From Labilithrix sp. (GTDB lineage: Bacteria; Myxococcota_A; Polyangia; Polyangiales; Polyangiaceae): a stretch of DNA of 64,000 nucleotides. The stretch covers positions 16,624 through 80,623 of the forward strand of contig JAHBWF010000017.1 of NCBI GenBank assembly GCA_019637105.1, in the 5' to 3' direction. Shown here in pieces: positions 1 through 8,779 of this stretch. The translations under genes and the position numbers were made by a program. Under the pieces are notes generated by a model. The model was not told the origin of the DNA and searched no databases. It worked only from the letters and a program-made list of their open reading frames with translations. Every line of letters starts with the position of its first letter. Position 1 is the stretch's first letter.

Positions 1-1
1 C

Positions 2-355
2 AGCGGCGCGGAGGTCTCCATCGAGCGCATCGCGGGCGATGTCCGCGGGCGCCGCCCGATCATCGTCGACGACATGATCACGACCGGAGGCACGATGGTG
101 GCGGCGGCCGGTGCGGTCCAGGCGGAGGGGAGCTTGAGCGACGTCACGGTCGCCGCGACCCACGCGGTCCTGACACCCGGAGCGATGGACCGCCTCCGCG
201 AGGCCGGCCTCCGTCGCGTCGTCGTCACGGACACGCTGGCCTCCTCGGCCTCGGAGTACGGGGCGACCGTCGTCTCCGTAGCCCGTCTCCTCGCTGCGTC
301 CATCCGCCACGTGGCGATGCGCCGGCGGAGGGCTCAGCTCGTCCTGCATCCGTGA
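2..355 (+). CDS. prs: Ribose-phosphate pyrophosphokinase, C-terminal part (5' truncated by window edge)
   Basis: This is the C-terminal 117 residues of PRPP synthetase, which transfers pyrophosphate from ATP to ribose 5-phosphate in the cytoplasm to feed nucleotide, His and Trp synthesis. The hallmark is the PRPP-binding loop IIVDDMITTGGTM (nt 59-97), followed by the family sequence THAVLTPGAMDRLREAG and the closing VVVTDTL and VSVARLLAASIRHV stretches. The frame is already open at base 2, so the start lies outside the window. The C-terminus carries an Arg-rich extension (AMRRRRAQLVLHP) beyond the usual end of the family. The downstream gene is on the other strand, so prs ends its transcription unit here. 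The family is certain; the exact paralogue (classical or archaeal-like class) cannot be decided from the tail. Confidence 0.9.
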   Translation, partial: SGAEVSIERIAGDVRGRRPIIVDDMITTGGTMVAAAGAVQAEGSLSDVTVAATHAVLTPGAMDRLREAGLRRVVVTDTLASSASEYGATVVSVARLLAASIRHVAMRRRRAQLVLHP

Positions 356-403
356 AGCGCGACGCCGGTGGATCCGGCTCGCGAGTGCGCGTCGCGCCGG
401 CGG

Positions 404-1453
404 CTACTCGAGGCCGTAGATGCGGACCTCGTTCTCGGTGAACAGCGGAACGAGCACGCGCTTGCGCTTTCGATCGTAGTCGATGTCCCCCGGCGACTTC
501 ACGTCGCCGACGGCGATCCTCCAGTCGCCGCCCGGCGTCCCGCGGAAGATCGCGCTCGCCGCCCTGCTCGAGACGAGCAGCTCTCGTCCGGCGCCGGCGA
601 TCCCCTCGAGCTCGCCGTCGGGGAGCATGTGGACGTCCTCGAGCGTTCCGCCCTTCCCGATCGAGTAGACCTCGCCGGTTCGGAACATGACGCCCCACGT
701 CTTGTCGGGCGTGCCCAGGAGGGCCGTGGGACCGGCGAGCGATTTCTTCGCGACGAGCACGACGCTCGTGACGCGCTCGTCCCGGTAGACCGAGTAGACC
801 GCGTCGGTCCCCGACTCCTCGAGCCCGTCTCCCGCGGCGTTCGCCTTCATGCCGGCGTCGGAGACGAGGACGCGGCCGTCGGGCGCGAGGGTGACGTCGT
901 CGAGGAACGTCGCGCCCTCGATCTTGATCTCGCCCCGCGGCGCGCCCGTCCTGCGATCGAAGACGCGGACGGTGTCGATGTCCGCGACGAACAGCTCGTT
1001 CCCTCGGAGCGCCATGCCCTTCGGCGCGTTCAGCACGACCTTCCTCTTCCCGCCCTCGATCCAACGGAGCAGGATCTTCTTCCCGTCGGGGCTCAGCTTG
1101 GAGATGAAGCCGTTCCCGTCGCGGGCGGTCGGCGATCCGTCGACGTTGCTCACGAGGTAGACGTCGCTCACGTCGTCGTGGAGGACGGAGGCCGGCCCTC
1201 GCAGGCCGTCCGCCGCGACGTACTTCAGCACGGGATCGAGCAGCGGGCGCGAGGCCTTCACCGAGGGCCGCAGCCGCGGCTTCTCGTCCTGGGCCGGAGC
1301 GCTCTCCGCGACCGGCGCCGCCGCCGAGGCGATCGTCGTCGTCGCGGGCCCCGGCGGCCGGCGCTTCTTGCAGCCGGCGCCGAGCAGCGCGAGCACGATC
1401 AGGCCGATGTGCCCGGTACGACCGAGCGCGCCCTGCATGCACGGAGTCTTCAC
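404..1453 (-). CDS. SMP-30/NHL-like beta-propeller lipoprotein
   Basis: This predicted lipoprotein of 349 residues starts with GTG; an in-frame ATG six codons in is an alternative start. A hydrophobic signal (GLIVLALLGAGC) ends in a lipobox Cys at about residue 28. It is followed by a low-complexity Pro/Ala linker and a beta-propeller of the SMP-30/gluconolactonase or NHL type. Visible blades include KYVAADGLRGPASVLHDD, FISKLSPDGKKILLRW, MALRGNELFVADIDTVRVFD and VTLAPDGRVLVSDAGM. Propellers of this sort bind small ligands or proteins, and no catalytic metal site could be identified with confidence, so the role is unknown. It is monocistronic and points toward prs. Surface or periplasmic placement is inferred from the lipobox. 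Confidence 0.75.
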   Translation of the reverse strand: MKTPCMQGALGRTGHIGLIVLALLGAGCKKRRPPGPATTTIASAAAPVAESAPAQDEKPRLRPSVKASRPLLDPVLKYVAADGLRGPASVLHDDVSDVYLVSNVDGSPTARDGNGFISKLSPDGKKILLRWIEGGKRKVVLNAPKGMALRGNELFVADIDTVRVFDRRTGAPRGEIKIEGATFLDDVTLAPDGRVLVSDAGMKANAAGDGLEESGTDAVYSVYRDERVTSVVLVAKKSLAGPTALLGTPDKTWGVMFRTGEVYSIGKGGTLEDVHMLPDGELEGIAGAGRELLVSSRAASAIFRGTPGGDWRIAVGDVKSPGDIDYDRKRKRVLVPLFTENEVRIYGLE

Positions 1454-1589
1454 CCATGGACCGATAACCAGCGCGGGACGCCCTCAAAAGTGGTGGGCGG
1501 CCGCTGGAGGGAGCGCCGCAGCGCCCGCGCCGGCGGCGCGACGGTCGGGGCGCGTCGTGCCGCGCCGCGGGATGAGCTAAGCTCGAGCG

Positions 1590-2705
1590 GTGCGTTCGAA
1601 CGTGCGCCGCGCGGCGACGCTGTATCCCTTCGTCGTCGGGCTCCTGCTGGCGGCGGCGACCGGCGCGGAGGGATGTGGCTTGGCGCTCGTCGGGGCGCCG
1701 GAGCCCGCCGAGGCCGGCGCCGCGCTCCCCGATGCCCTCGCGCCGGCCTCCGCCGGCGAGGACGCGGCGACGCCCTGCGAGCCGTCGCCGGCCGATCCCC
1801 GCGCCTGCGGGATCTGCGGGCGGGACTGCGGCGGGGGGGAGTGCCGCGACGGCGAGTGCACGCCGTACGTGATCGCCGAGGCGCTCCCCGCGCCCTGGTA
1901 CGTCGCGGTGGACGACGCGAGCGTGTACGTCACCTCGCACGTCTACCGCGACGCCGGGACCGGCGCGCTCTACGCGCTCCCCAAGGACGGCGGCGCGATC
2001 GCGACGCTCGCCGCCTTCGGAGACTCCTTCGACCTGTTGGTGGACGACACGAGGATCGTCGTCAGCTCGATGTGGGACGAGAGCCTCTACGTGTTGCCGA
2101 AGGACGCCTCGCGCGGGCCTCGGAGCGTATGGGACGGCGGGCAGACGCTCGATCTCGCACGCCGCGACGACGTCACGTACTTCACCTCGCGCGGCCCGCT
2201 CGACCACGGCGTTCGCGCGGTGACGGCGGACGAGCGGACCACGCACCTCGCGTCGCTCGTCGTGAACGCCGAGATCGAAGGCGTCGCCGTCGACGCCACC
2301 CACGTCTACTGGGCGAGTCGGTCCGGCATGATCGGTCGCGCTCGTCGCGACGGCAGCGAACGGACCGATCAGTGGAGGACGGCTCCGCGCGTACGCCGCC
2401 TCACCCTGGACGACGACGCCGTGTACTGGACGAGCGACTCCAGCGCGTTCCGCGCCGCCAAGGATCAGGGCGACCCGATCGCGCTCGCCGACCGCGTCGG
2501 CTTCGGCACGATCGTCGTCGACGCCCGGCACGCGTACATCACGCTCGACGCCGCCGGCAGCGTCGTCCGGGTGAACAAGCAGGACGGCACGGAGGTGAGG
2601 GTGCTCGCGTCGGACCTCGAGCGCCCGATGGGGCTGGCCGACGACGGGACGAGCATCTACTTCACCGAGCGCGATCGCGGCCGGATCTGGCGCATGACCA
2701 AGTGA
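1590..2705 (+). CDS. Exported beta-propeller protein with Cys-rich neck
   Basis: A protein of 371 residues starting with GTG. The N-terminus (RRAATLYPFVVGLLLAAATG) is a signal sequence ending near a Cys (residue 29), although the residues before that Cys fit a lipobox poorly. A short Cys-rich neck follows (CEPSPADPRACGICGRDCGG), then about six propeller blades with the recurring pattern V-Y-W/V-T-S...L/R-R-x-x-K-D-G, for example VYVTSHVYRD, VYWASRSGMIGRARRDGS, VYWTSDSSAF and IYFTERDRGRIWRM. Such neck-plus-propeller proteins are very common in Polyangiales genomes and have no assigned function. It converges on the efflux operon. The similarity to the neighbouring propeller lipoprotein at 404 is only in overall fold type. 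Confidence 0.75.
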   Translation: MRSNVRRAATLYPFVVGLLLAAATGAEGCGLALVGAPEPAEAGAALPDALAPASAGEDAATPCEPSPADPRACGICGRDCGGGECRDGECTPYVIAEALPAPWYVAVDDASVYVTSHVYRDAGTGALYALPKDGGAIATLAAFGDSFDLLVDDTRIVVSSMWDESLYVLPKDASRGPRSVWDGGQTLDLARRDDVTYFTSRGPLDHGVRAVTADERTTHLASLVVNAEIEGVAVDATHVYWASRSGMIGRARRDGSERTDQWRTAPRVRRLTLDDDAVYWTSDSSAFRAAKDQGDPIALADRVGFGTIVVDARHAYITLDAAGSVVRVNKQDGTEVRVLASDLERPMGLADDGTSIYFTERDRGRIWRMTK

Positions 2706-2768
2706 GTCGCCGCCGGCTCGCTGGCGAGGTTCGGTGGGGACGCGGGCGCGTCGATCACCGGCGCCTCG

Positions 2769-4376
2769 TCAGAACGGTCCCACCCGAGGGGCCGACCAGC
2801 CGACGATCGAGGAGGCCCGTCGTGGCGCCGCGCTCGCGACCTCGGAGAGCAGGTCCCCCGTCAGGTGCGAGAGCGCCAGGCGCGCCTCGACGCGATCCGC
2901 GCGCGCGCGCGCCAGGCGCTTGGCCGCGGATTGGACGGAGTCCTGCGACTGGATGACCTGAAGCGCGGTCCCGCTGCCCGTCTTGAACCGCTCCTTCTCC
3001 GCGTCGAGCTGCGCCTCGGCGTACCTCACGCTCTCCGACGCGAGCTCGACGCGGCGTCGGGCGAGCTCGTGTTTGTGCCGAGCGCTCGACACGTCGCTCG
3101 CGACCGACTGTTTGGCCGCGGTGAGCTCGCTCTCCGCGCTCTCGGTGGTCGCGCGCGCGCGATCCGCTTCGCCGCGCGCGCGCGTCGCCGTCAGCGGCAG
3201 CTCGAGCGTCAAGCCCACGTGCGCGCTGAGCGCTCCGAGCCCGGCGAGCTGCGTGAACGCGCTCGGGACGTCGTCGTTCCCGAGGCCCTGGGCCTGGACG
3301 TAGGCGTCCAGGTCCAGGCGCGCCCGATAGGGATCCGCCGCCGTGCGCTCCTTGACCGCGGCGAGCTCCACGGCGGCTCGCTTGGCGCCCACGTCGGGCG
3401 AGCTCGCGAGCGCGCGCGCGACGAGCGCGTCCGTCTCGCCGGCGGGCGCGTCGACCGTGTCGGGGGGCGCGACGTCGACGATCTCGAGGTCGTCGCCGCC
3501 GGCGTCGCGGCCGAGCAGGCGGGCGAGGTCGTTCGCGCGCGTCCGCCGATCGAGCTCGGACTGCATCACGGTCTCCTCCTTCGACGCGAGCTGCGTCTCG
3601 AACGTGAGCACGTCGGCCCTCGCGAGCGAGCCGGTCGCCGTCCGCGCCAGCGCGTCGTCGCGCTGCGCGAGGGCGACGTCGCGCGCCGCGCGATCCACCG
3701 CCAGGGCCGCCGACGCGTACCAGAGCTCCCAGTACGCCGAGAGGGCGTCACGCGCGAGGGTGCTCGCCTGGCGATCGCGCTCGCGGTCGGCGACGCTGCG
3801 CTGGGCGAGCGCCTGATCGTACGCGGCCATGACGACGTCCCGGCCCGCGCCGCGGAGGAGAGGCTGCGTCACACCGGCCTTCGCCGAGAACAGGTAACCG
3901 GGGCCGAGCGTCAGGACGAGCGGCGTCGTCCCGCTCTGCGCGGAGCCCAGGAAGATCGGCGATCCCATGCGAGACCAGGTCGAGCCCACGGTGCCGTAGA
4001 TCTCCGTGCCCAGCGACAGCGTCTTGCTCAGGGTGGCCTCGGCCTGGACGGTCTCGGACGATCCGACGAGCACGCCGTTCGTCGACAGCGACGGGTTGCG
4101 CGTGCGCGTGCCGCCGAGGGTGACCTTGAGCGTCGGATCGTAGCGAGCGGACTCGCTGTCGACCGACGCCCGTGCGGCCGCGACCCCCTGAACGGTCGCC
4201 CGGAGGGTCGGGTTCTTCTCGACCACCTGCCGGATCACGTCGCTCGGCGTGAGCGACTCGGCGCGGGCGTCCGCCGAGGGCGCGGCGAGGGCCGCCAGGA
4301 AGGCGAGGGCGACCCGTCGCGAGCGCCTCGCGCCTCGGCGCCGCGCGCGCGACGCCTCGCGTCCGCGCTCACTCAT
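2769..4376 (-). CDS. TolC-family outer membrane efflux protein
   Basis: This protein of 535 residues is the outer membrane channel of the tripartite efflux operon. An Arg-rich N-terminus and hydrophobic core (VALAFLAALAAPSADARAE) form the signal peptide. The rest shows two TolC/OEP repeats with long Ala/Arg/Glu-rich coiled helices (for example RDVALAQRDDALARTATGS and AKQSVASDVSSARHKHELAR), the first repeat beginning at SLTPSDVIRQVVEKNPTLRA. Its start overlaps the end of the permease gene by 8 bp, so it is translationally coupled as the last gene of macA-like, ATPase, permease, tolC. It should form a trimeric barrel and tunnel that docks on the membrane fusion protein. The substrate is unknown. 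The family call is firm. Confidence 0.9.
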   Translation of the reverse strand: MSERGREASRARRRGARRSRRVALAFLAALAAPSADARAESLTPSDVIRQVVEKNPTLRATVQGVAAARASVDSESARYDPTLKVTLGGTRTRNPSLSTNGVLVGSSETVQAEATLSKTLSLGTEIYGTVGSTWSRMGSPIFLGSAQSGTTPLVLTLGPGYLFSAKAGVTQPLLRGAGRDVVMAAYDQALAQRSVADRERDRQASTLARDALSAYWELWYASAALAVDRAARDVALAQRDDALARTATGSLARADVLTFETQLASKEETVMQSELDRRTRANDLARLLGRDAGGDDLEIVDVAPPDTVDAPAGETDALVARALASSPDVGAKRAAVELAAVKERTAADPYRARLDLDAYVQAQGLGNDDVPSAFTQLAGLGALSAHVGLTLELPLTATRARGEADRARATTESAESELTAAKQSVASDVSSARHKHELARRRVELASESVRYAEAQLDAEKERFKTGSGTALQVIQSQDSVQSAAKRLARARADRVEARLALSHLTGDLLSEVASAAPRRASSIVGWSAPRVGPF

Positions 4377-5574
4377 GGCGGAGCGCCTCCGTGGGGACGA
4401 GGCGCGCCGCGCGCCGCGCGGGCAAGAACCCGAAGACGAGGCCGACCGTCACGGAGAACCCGAACGCGACGAGCACGACGACGGGCGAGAACGCGAACGG
4501 GAGCCCGGACAGGCGCGTCGCGACGTAGGAGCCGCCGAGCCCGAGGACGATGCCGACCGTACCGCCGCAGAGCGAGAGCACCGCGGCTTCGATCAAGAAG
4601 TGCGTCAAGAGCTCGACGCTGCGCGCGCCGACGGCGAGCCGAATGCCGATCTCGCGCGTCCGCTCCGTCACCGCGACGAGCATGATGTTCATGATCCCGA
4701 CGCCTCCGACGAGGAGGCTGACGGCCGCGACGCCGCCGAGGAGCGCCGTCAGCGTGGTCGTCACGCTCGACAGCGCCGTCGCGATCTCCTTCATGTCGCG
4801 GACGTCGAAGTCGTCCTCGGCGCCGGGCTGGACGTGGCGGCGCTCGCGCATCAGCGCCTGGACCTGACGGACGACCGAGGCGGTGGAGCGCCTGCCGTCG
4901 ACGGACATCATCACCATGCCGACGTCCTTGTTCCCCGCGATGCGCCGCTGGAACGTGGCGAGCGGCACGAGGACGAAGTCGTCCTGATCCTGTCCGAACG
5001 TCGACTTCCCCTTGGAGACGGTCACGCCGATCACGGTGCAGGATGTCTTGCCGACGCGGATCGTCGCGTCGAGCGGGTTGCCCTTGCCGAACAGCTCCGC
5101 CGCCGTCGTGCTGCCGAGGATGCACGACGACGAGGCGCCGGCGACCTCGGTCTCGCTGAACGCGCGCCCCCGCGCCATCTTCCAGCCTCGCACGGCCAGG
5201 AAGTCGTTCGTCGAGCCGGTCACCTGAGCGGAGTGGTTCTTGCTGCCGAAGACGACGAGCTCGGTGCGCGACGCCGTCGGCGCGACGGCGGCGAGCCCGG
5301 CGATCTCGCGCTCGAGCGCCGCGACGTCGGCCATCGTGAGCGGCGTCGCGCTCGAAGCGACCGGCCCGCGCCGCATGCTGCCGGGAGAGAGCATCAGCAT
5401 GTTGTTGCCGAGCGCCGCGACGTCGCTCGTGACCTTCTTGGTCGCGGAGTCGCCGAGCGTGACCGTCGCGATGACCGCCGCGACCCCGATGACGATCCCC
5501 AGCGCGGTGAGGAGCGAGCGCCCGGCGTTTCGCCTGATCTCGACGAGGGCCATGAAGACCGCGCTAAGCAACAT
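4369..5574 (-). CDS. MacB-type ABC transporter permease (FtsX/MacB_PCD)
   Basis: This permease of 401 residues has the MacB/FtsX architecture. A first membrane helix near residues 15-45 (GRSLLTALGIVIGVAAVIATVTLG) is followed by a large periplasmic MacB_PCD domain (residues about 45-270, with ASSSCILGSTTAAELFG and VIGVTVSKGKSTFGQ). Three further helices form the FtsX domain (LTALLGGVAAVSLLVGGVGI, then the conserved MLVAVTERTREIGIRLAVGA). It works as a dimer with the separate ATPase encoded directly upstream. The chosen ATG overlaps the ATPase gene by 11 bp; an internal ATG (MALVEIRRN) seven codons later is a plausible alternative. MacB-type pumps move antibiotics, peptides or lipids from the periplasm into a TolC channel; the substrate here is unknown. 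Confidence 0.9.
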   Translation of the reverse strand: MLLSAVFMALVEIRRNAGRSLLTALGIVIGVAAVIATVTLGDSATKKVTSDVAALGNNMLMLSPGSMRRGPVASSATPLTMADVAALEREIAGLAAVAPTASRTELVVFGSKNHSAQVTGSTNDFLAVRGWKMARGRAFSETEVAGASSSCILGSTTAAELFGKGNPLDATIRVGKTSCTVIGVTVSKGKSTFGQDQDDFVLVPLATFQRRIAGNKDVGMVMMSVDGRRSTASVVRQVQALMRERRHVQPGAEDDFDVRDMKEIATALSSVTTTLTALLGGVAAVSLLVGGVGIMNIMLVAVTERTREIGIRLAVGARSVELLTHFLIEAAVLSLCGGTVGIVLGLGGSYVATRLSGLPFAFSPVVVLVAFGFSVTVGLVFGFLPARRAARLVPTEALRHE

Positions 5575-6301
5575 CGACGTCCCCTCCTCGCGTGAGGTAG
5601 TCGCGTGACACGCGCCCGTCGCGGAACTCGACGACGCGGCTGGCGCGGGCGGCCATCTCCGGCTCGTGCGTCACCATCGCGATGGTGAGCCCGCGCTCGC
5701 GGTTCAGCTCCACGAGCAGTCGGAGGATGTCGAGCTTGCGCGCCTCGTCGAGGTTGCCCGTCGGCTCGTCGGCGAGCAAAAGGAGAGGATCGGTGACGAG
5801 GGCGCGCGCGATGGCGACGCGCTGCTGCTGCCCGCCGGAGAGCTCCGCGGGCGTGTGGTCCTCGCGATCCGAGAGCCCCACGACCCGCAGCGCCTCGCGG
5901 GCGCGCTCGCGGCGCTCCTTGCGCGGCACGCGGCGGTAGATCAGCGGCAGCTCCACGTTCTGCAGCGCCGACGTGCGCTTGAGGAGGTTGAAGCCCTGGA
6001 AGACGAAGCCGAGGTAGTGTCGGCGGAGGAGCGCGAGCTGGTCGGCGTCCAGGCCGCCGACGTCGACGCCGCAGAACCGGTACGTCCCGGCGGTCGGCAC
6101 GTCGAGCGCCCCGATGAGGTTCATGCAGGTGCTCTTGCCGGAGCCGCTCGCGCCCATGATCGCGACGAACTCGCCGTCGTCGATGTCGAGGTCGACGCCG
6201 CCGAGCGCGGCGACGGCGGCGTCGCCCTCCCCGTACACGCGCGTGACGCCGCGGAGGGAGACGACGGGCGGGGCCGCGCCGCCGGCGGGGGCGTCGCTCA
6301 C
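5564..6301 (-). CDS. ABC transporter ATP-binding protein (MacB/LolD type)
   Basis: This ATPase subunit of 245 residues powers the MacB-like pump. It shows Walker A (GASGSGKST), the Q-loop (FVFQGFNLL), the signature ([15 protein letters not shown]), Walker B ([12 protein letters not shown]) and the H-loop ([10 protein letters not shown]), all in family order. The start is a GTG whose first four bases form a GTGA overlap with the stop of the membrane fusion gene; the longer open frame upstream is only a shadow of that gene. The ATPase is separate from the permease, unlike E. coli MacB where they are fused. All catalytic motifs are intact. Together with its neighbours it completes an inner-membrane-to-outer-membrane efflux machine. 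Confidence 0.92.
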   Translation of the reverse strand: MSDAPAGGAAPPVVSLRGVTRVYGEGDAAVAALGGVDLDIDDGEFVAIMGASGSGKSTCMNLIGALDVPTAGTYRFCGVDVGGLDADQLALLRRHYLGFVFQGFNLLKRTSALQNVELPLIYRRVPRKERRERAREALRVVGLSDREDHTPAELSGGQQQRVAIARALVTDPLLLLADEPTGNLDEARKLDILRLLVELNRERGLTIAMVTHEPEMAARASRVVEFRDGRVSRDYLTRGGDVDVA

Positions 6302-7548
6302 TGCGGCTCCTCCACGTCCACGATGACGAGCGATCCGGGGGCGAGCGTCGTCTCGCGGAGCTCGGTGTGGGTCCCGTCGGTCGCGCCCGTCGCCGCCACG
6401 ACCGAGGCCGGGCTCGGCCCCGATCCGCCCGGGACGTAGAGGCGCCGTCGGCCCTTCGGCAGCGGCGGCTCCGCGACGACCTGGGGGCCCGGCGGCGCGC
6501 CCGGCGGGCCGCCCCCGGCGCGGATCGTCGGCTGAAAGCGCAGCGCCGCGTTGGGGACGAGGAGCACGTCCTCGTGCAGCTCGCTCGTGATCGTCGCCGT
6601 GGCCGTCATGCCGGGGCGGAGGAGGCGCTCGGCGTTGTCGACCGTCAGGATCGCCTCGTACGACACGACGTTCGAGGTGGTCTTCGCCTCGTTGCGGACG
6701 CTGCGGACCTTCGACGTGAAGACGCGGTCGGGGTAGGCGTCGACCCGGAACTCGGCGGTGAGGCCCTCGCTCACGCGTCCGACGTCCGACTCGTCGACGT
6801 CGACCTTCAGCTCGAGCGACGTGAGGTCCGTGGCGAGCTTGAAGAGGACCGGCGTCTGGAAGCTCGCGGCCACGGTCTGCCCGGGCTCGACGGATCGTGA
6901 GAGCACCACGCCGTCGATCGGCGAGACGATCTTGGTCCTCGAGAGCTTCCAGCTCGACGAGCTCACGGCGGCCGCCGAGAGCGCCGCGCTCGCCTTCGCG
7001 CTCGCCACGGCGGCGATCGCGCGGGCGTGCGCGGCCTCCGCCGCCTCGAGCTGCTTCGGCGCGACGAGGCCCCTGTCGACCTCGGTCGCCGTCCGGTCGA
7101 GCGCCTGCTTCGCTTCGACGAGCGTGGCCTCGGCGGTCGCGACCGCCGCCTGGTTGACCTTGAGCTGCGCGGCCGCTTGCGTCGCCTCGGCCTGGAGCTG
7201 CATCGGATCGATCTCCGTGAGCACCTGGCCCTTCTTGACGGGCTCGTTGTAGTCGACGTAGACGGCCTGGACGCGGCCCGACACCTCCGAGCCGACCTCG
7301 ACCGCGCCGAGCGCGGCGAGCGTGCCGGTCGCGGTCACCGTCACCCGCAGATCGCCCCGCACGATCTCGGCGGTCACGTACCGCGGCGCGTCGTCGGCGC
7401 GCGCGTGCTTGAGCGCCGCTCGACCGGCCAGGGCGACGACCACCGCCGACAGCGCCAGCCCCGCCGCCCTGCGCGCCCACCGACCGCTCACCGTGCGCTT
7501 CGAGCCGATCGTCCTGGCGACGTCCTCCGTCGCGGTAGCGTTCCTCAC
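6298..7548 (-). CDS. Periplasmic membrane fusion protein of MacA/HlyD family
   Basis: This adaptor of 416 residues is the first gene of the efflux operon. It has one N-terminal membrane helix (AAGLALSAVVVALAGRAAL), a lipoyl-like half motif (GRVQAVYVDYNEPVKKGQVL), a long helical hairpin (about residues 110-190) and the second lipoyl half (IVSPIDGVVLSRSVEPGQTV). A beta-barrel and a membrane-proximal domain follow, with the typical LRPGMTATATI and VLLVPNAAL. A Gly/Pro-rich insertion (GGGPPGAPPGP) separates two parts of the membrane-proximal domain, which is unusual. It bridges the permease and the TolC channel. The upstream 170 bp contain an AT-richer patch (about 7597-7612) that could be the operon promoter. 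Confidence 0.9.
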   Translation of the reverse strand: MRNATATEDVARTIGSKRTVSGRWARRAAGLALSAVVVALAGRAALKHARADDAPRYVTAEIVRGDLRVTVTATGTLAALGAVEVGSEVSGRVQAVYVDYNEPVKKGQVLTEIDPMQLQAEATQAAAQLKVNQAAVATAEATLVEAKQALDRTATEVDRGLVAPKQLEAAEAAHARAIAAVASAKASAALSAAAVSSSSWKLSRTKIVSPIDGVVLSRSVEPGQTVAASFQTPVLFKLATDLTSLELKVDVDESDVGRVSEGLTAEFRVDAYPDRVFTSKVRSVRNEAKTTSNVVSYEAILTVDNAERLLRPGMTATATITSELHEDVLLVPNAALRFQPTIRAGGGPPGAPPGPQVVAEPPLPKGRRRLYVPGGSGPSPASVVAATGATDGTHTELRETTLAPGSLVIVDVEEPQ

Positions 7549-7718
7549 GCGCCCAGTGTGGTGGCCGTTCGTCAGCCGTTCGCGTGGGGATTGTTGCGAA
7601 TTGTTAGCCGCCCGAGACGCGGCGAACGGGGCCTGCCGCCCGCCGTCTCCCTCGCGGACCGGCGCCGGGCGCTTTTTCGCGAACGTCGAGGGGCGAGGCG
7701 CCGTAGCCTGAGCGTCCC

Positions 7719-8648
7719 ATGCCTGCGCGCAGCCCGACGAAGTCGTTCACCTACACGCTCCTCGGCGCCGGACCGAACAAGGCGCATCCCTACATCGAGC
7801 TCCCGTTCGACAGCGTCGCCTTCTTCGGGGCGAGGGCGCGCGTGCCCGTCGTCGTGACCATCCACGGCGTCGCGATGTCGATGTCGCTCGCCCCGATGGG
7901 CGGGCGCCACGTCCTCGGCTTCCGGCGCGAGCTGGCCGAGAAGGCGAGGATCCGCGTCGGAGACACGGTGCGCGTCACGATCGCGAAGGACGACGCGCCG
8001 CGCACCGTCACGGCGCCGCCCGAGCTGGCGGAGGCGCTGCGCAGGAACGCGGCCGCGAAGAGAGCCTGGTCCGCGCTCGCGTACTCGCATCAGCGCGAGC
8101 ACGCCGAGGCGATCCTCGCGGCGAAGAAGCCGGAGACGCGGGCGCGCCGCGTGGAGAAGACGCTCGCGATGCTCGTGTCGACGGGCAAGCCCGCGCGCCC
8201 CGCGCCGAGCACCAAGCCCCTGGCCGAGCGCCTCCGGCTGGCGCCGCACGCGACCGTCGCGCTCCTCGCCGCGCCGAAGGGGTTCTCGCTCGGGACGAAG
8301 ACGACCGCGTCGCCGAAGCGCGCCGACGCGGTGCTCGCCTTCGCCGCGTCCCGCGCGGCGCTCACCGCGCTGCTGCCGAAGGTCGTGTCGGTCGCCGGAT
8401 CGACGCCGCTCTGGATCGCGTACCCGAAGACGACCTCCGGCGTGAAGACGGATCTCACGCGCGACGTCGGCTGGGAGGCCGTCGAGCGCGCGGGGCTCCG
8501 CGCCGTCACGCAGGTCGCGGTCGACGACACGTGGTCGGCGCTCCGCTTCCGTCCGGCGCGCGGAGCCGCCGCGACGACGAAGGCCCGCGCCGCGGCGAAG
8601 CCCGGCGCCGGCGCGCGGGCGCGACGGAGCCGATCGCGCTCATCGTGA
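7719..8648 (+). CDS. DUF1905 / YdeI-like / DUF3052-like fusion protein
   Basis: This is a fusion of three small domains in 309 residues. Residues about 8-95 match DUF1905 (VTIHGVAMSMSLAPMGGRHVLGFRRELAEK), and residues about 95-150 carry the YdeI/OmpD-associated segment (PPELAEALRRNAAAKRAW, followed by SHQREHAEAILAAKKPETRARRVEK). The C-terminal part (about 165-285) resembles DUF3052 proteins (APKGFSLGTKT, then LWIAYPKTTSG and DVGWEAVERAGLRAV). The tail is Ala/Arg/Ser-rich and basic. YdeI-type domains are linked in the literature to bacteriocin and peptide tolerance, but a biochemical role is not established. DUF1905-YdeI fusions are common; the added third domain is less so. There is no signal peptide, so it should be cytoplasmic. 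Confidence 0.8.
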   Translation: MPARSPTKSFTYTLLGAGPNKAHPYIELPFDSVAFFGARARVPVVVTIHGVAMSMSLAPMGGRHVLGFRRELAEKARIRVGDTVRVTIAKDDAPRTVTAPPELAEALRRNAAAKRAWSALAYSHQREHAEAILAAKKPETRARRVEKTLAMLVSTGKPARPAPSTKPLAERLRLAPHATVALLAAPKGFSLGTKTTASPKRADAVLAFAASRAALTALLPKVVSVAGSTPLWIAYPKTTSGVKTDLTRDVGWEAVERAGLRAVTQVAVDDTWSALRFRPARGAAATTKARAAAKPGAGARARRSRSRSS

Positions 8649-8779
8649 GCGCGCGTCGAGCCCGCCTCGCCGAGCCTGCGGACGATCGCGTCGCAGCGCG
8701 GAGGAGGCCGTGTCACCCGAACGCAGGCGTCGGGTCGATCGCCTCGGGCGGAGCCGGGAGGCCGTCGTAGAATGCCGGC

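Noticed and set aside
225-2956. Very long open frames opposite or overlapping the propeller genes (for example 768 and 862 codons).
   Set aside because: They are Arg/Pro/Ala-rich shadows caused by GC-rich third positions, with no domains or ribosome sites; the same applies to similar frames along the window.
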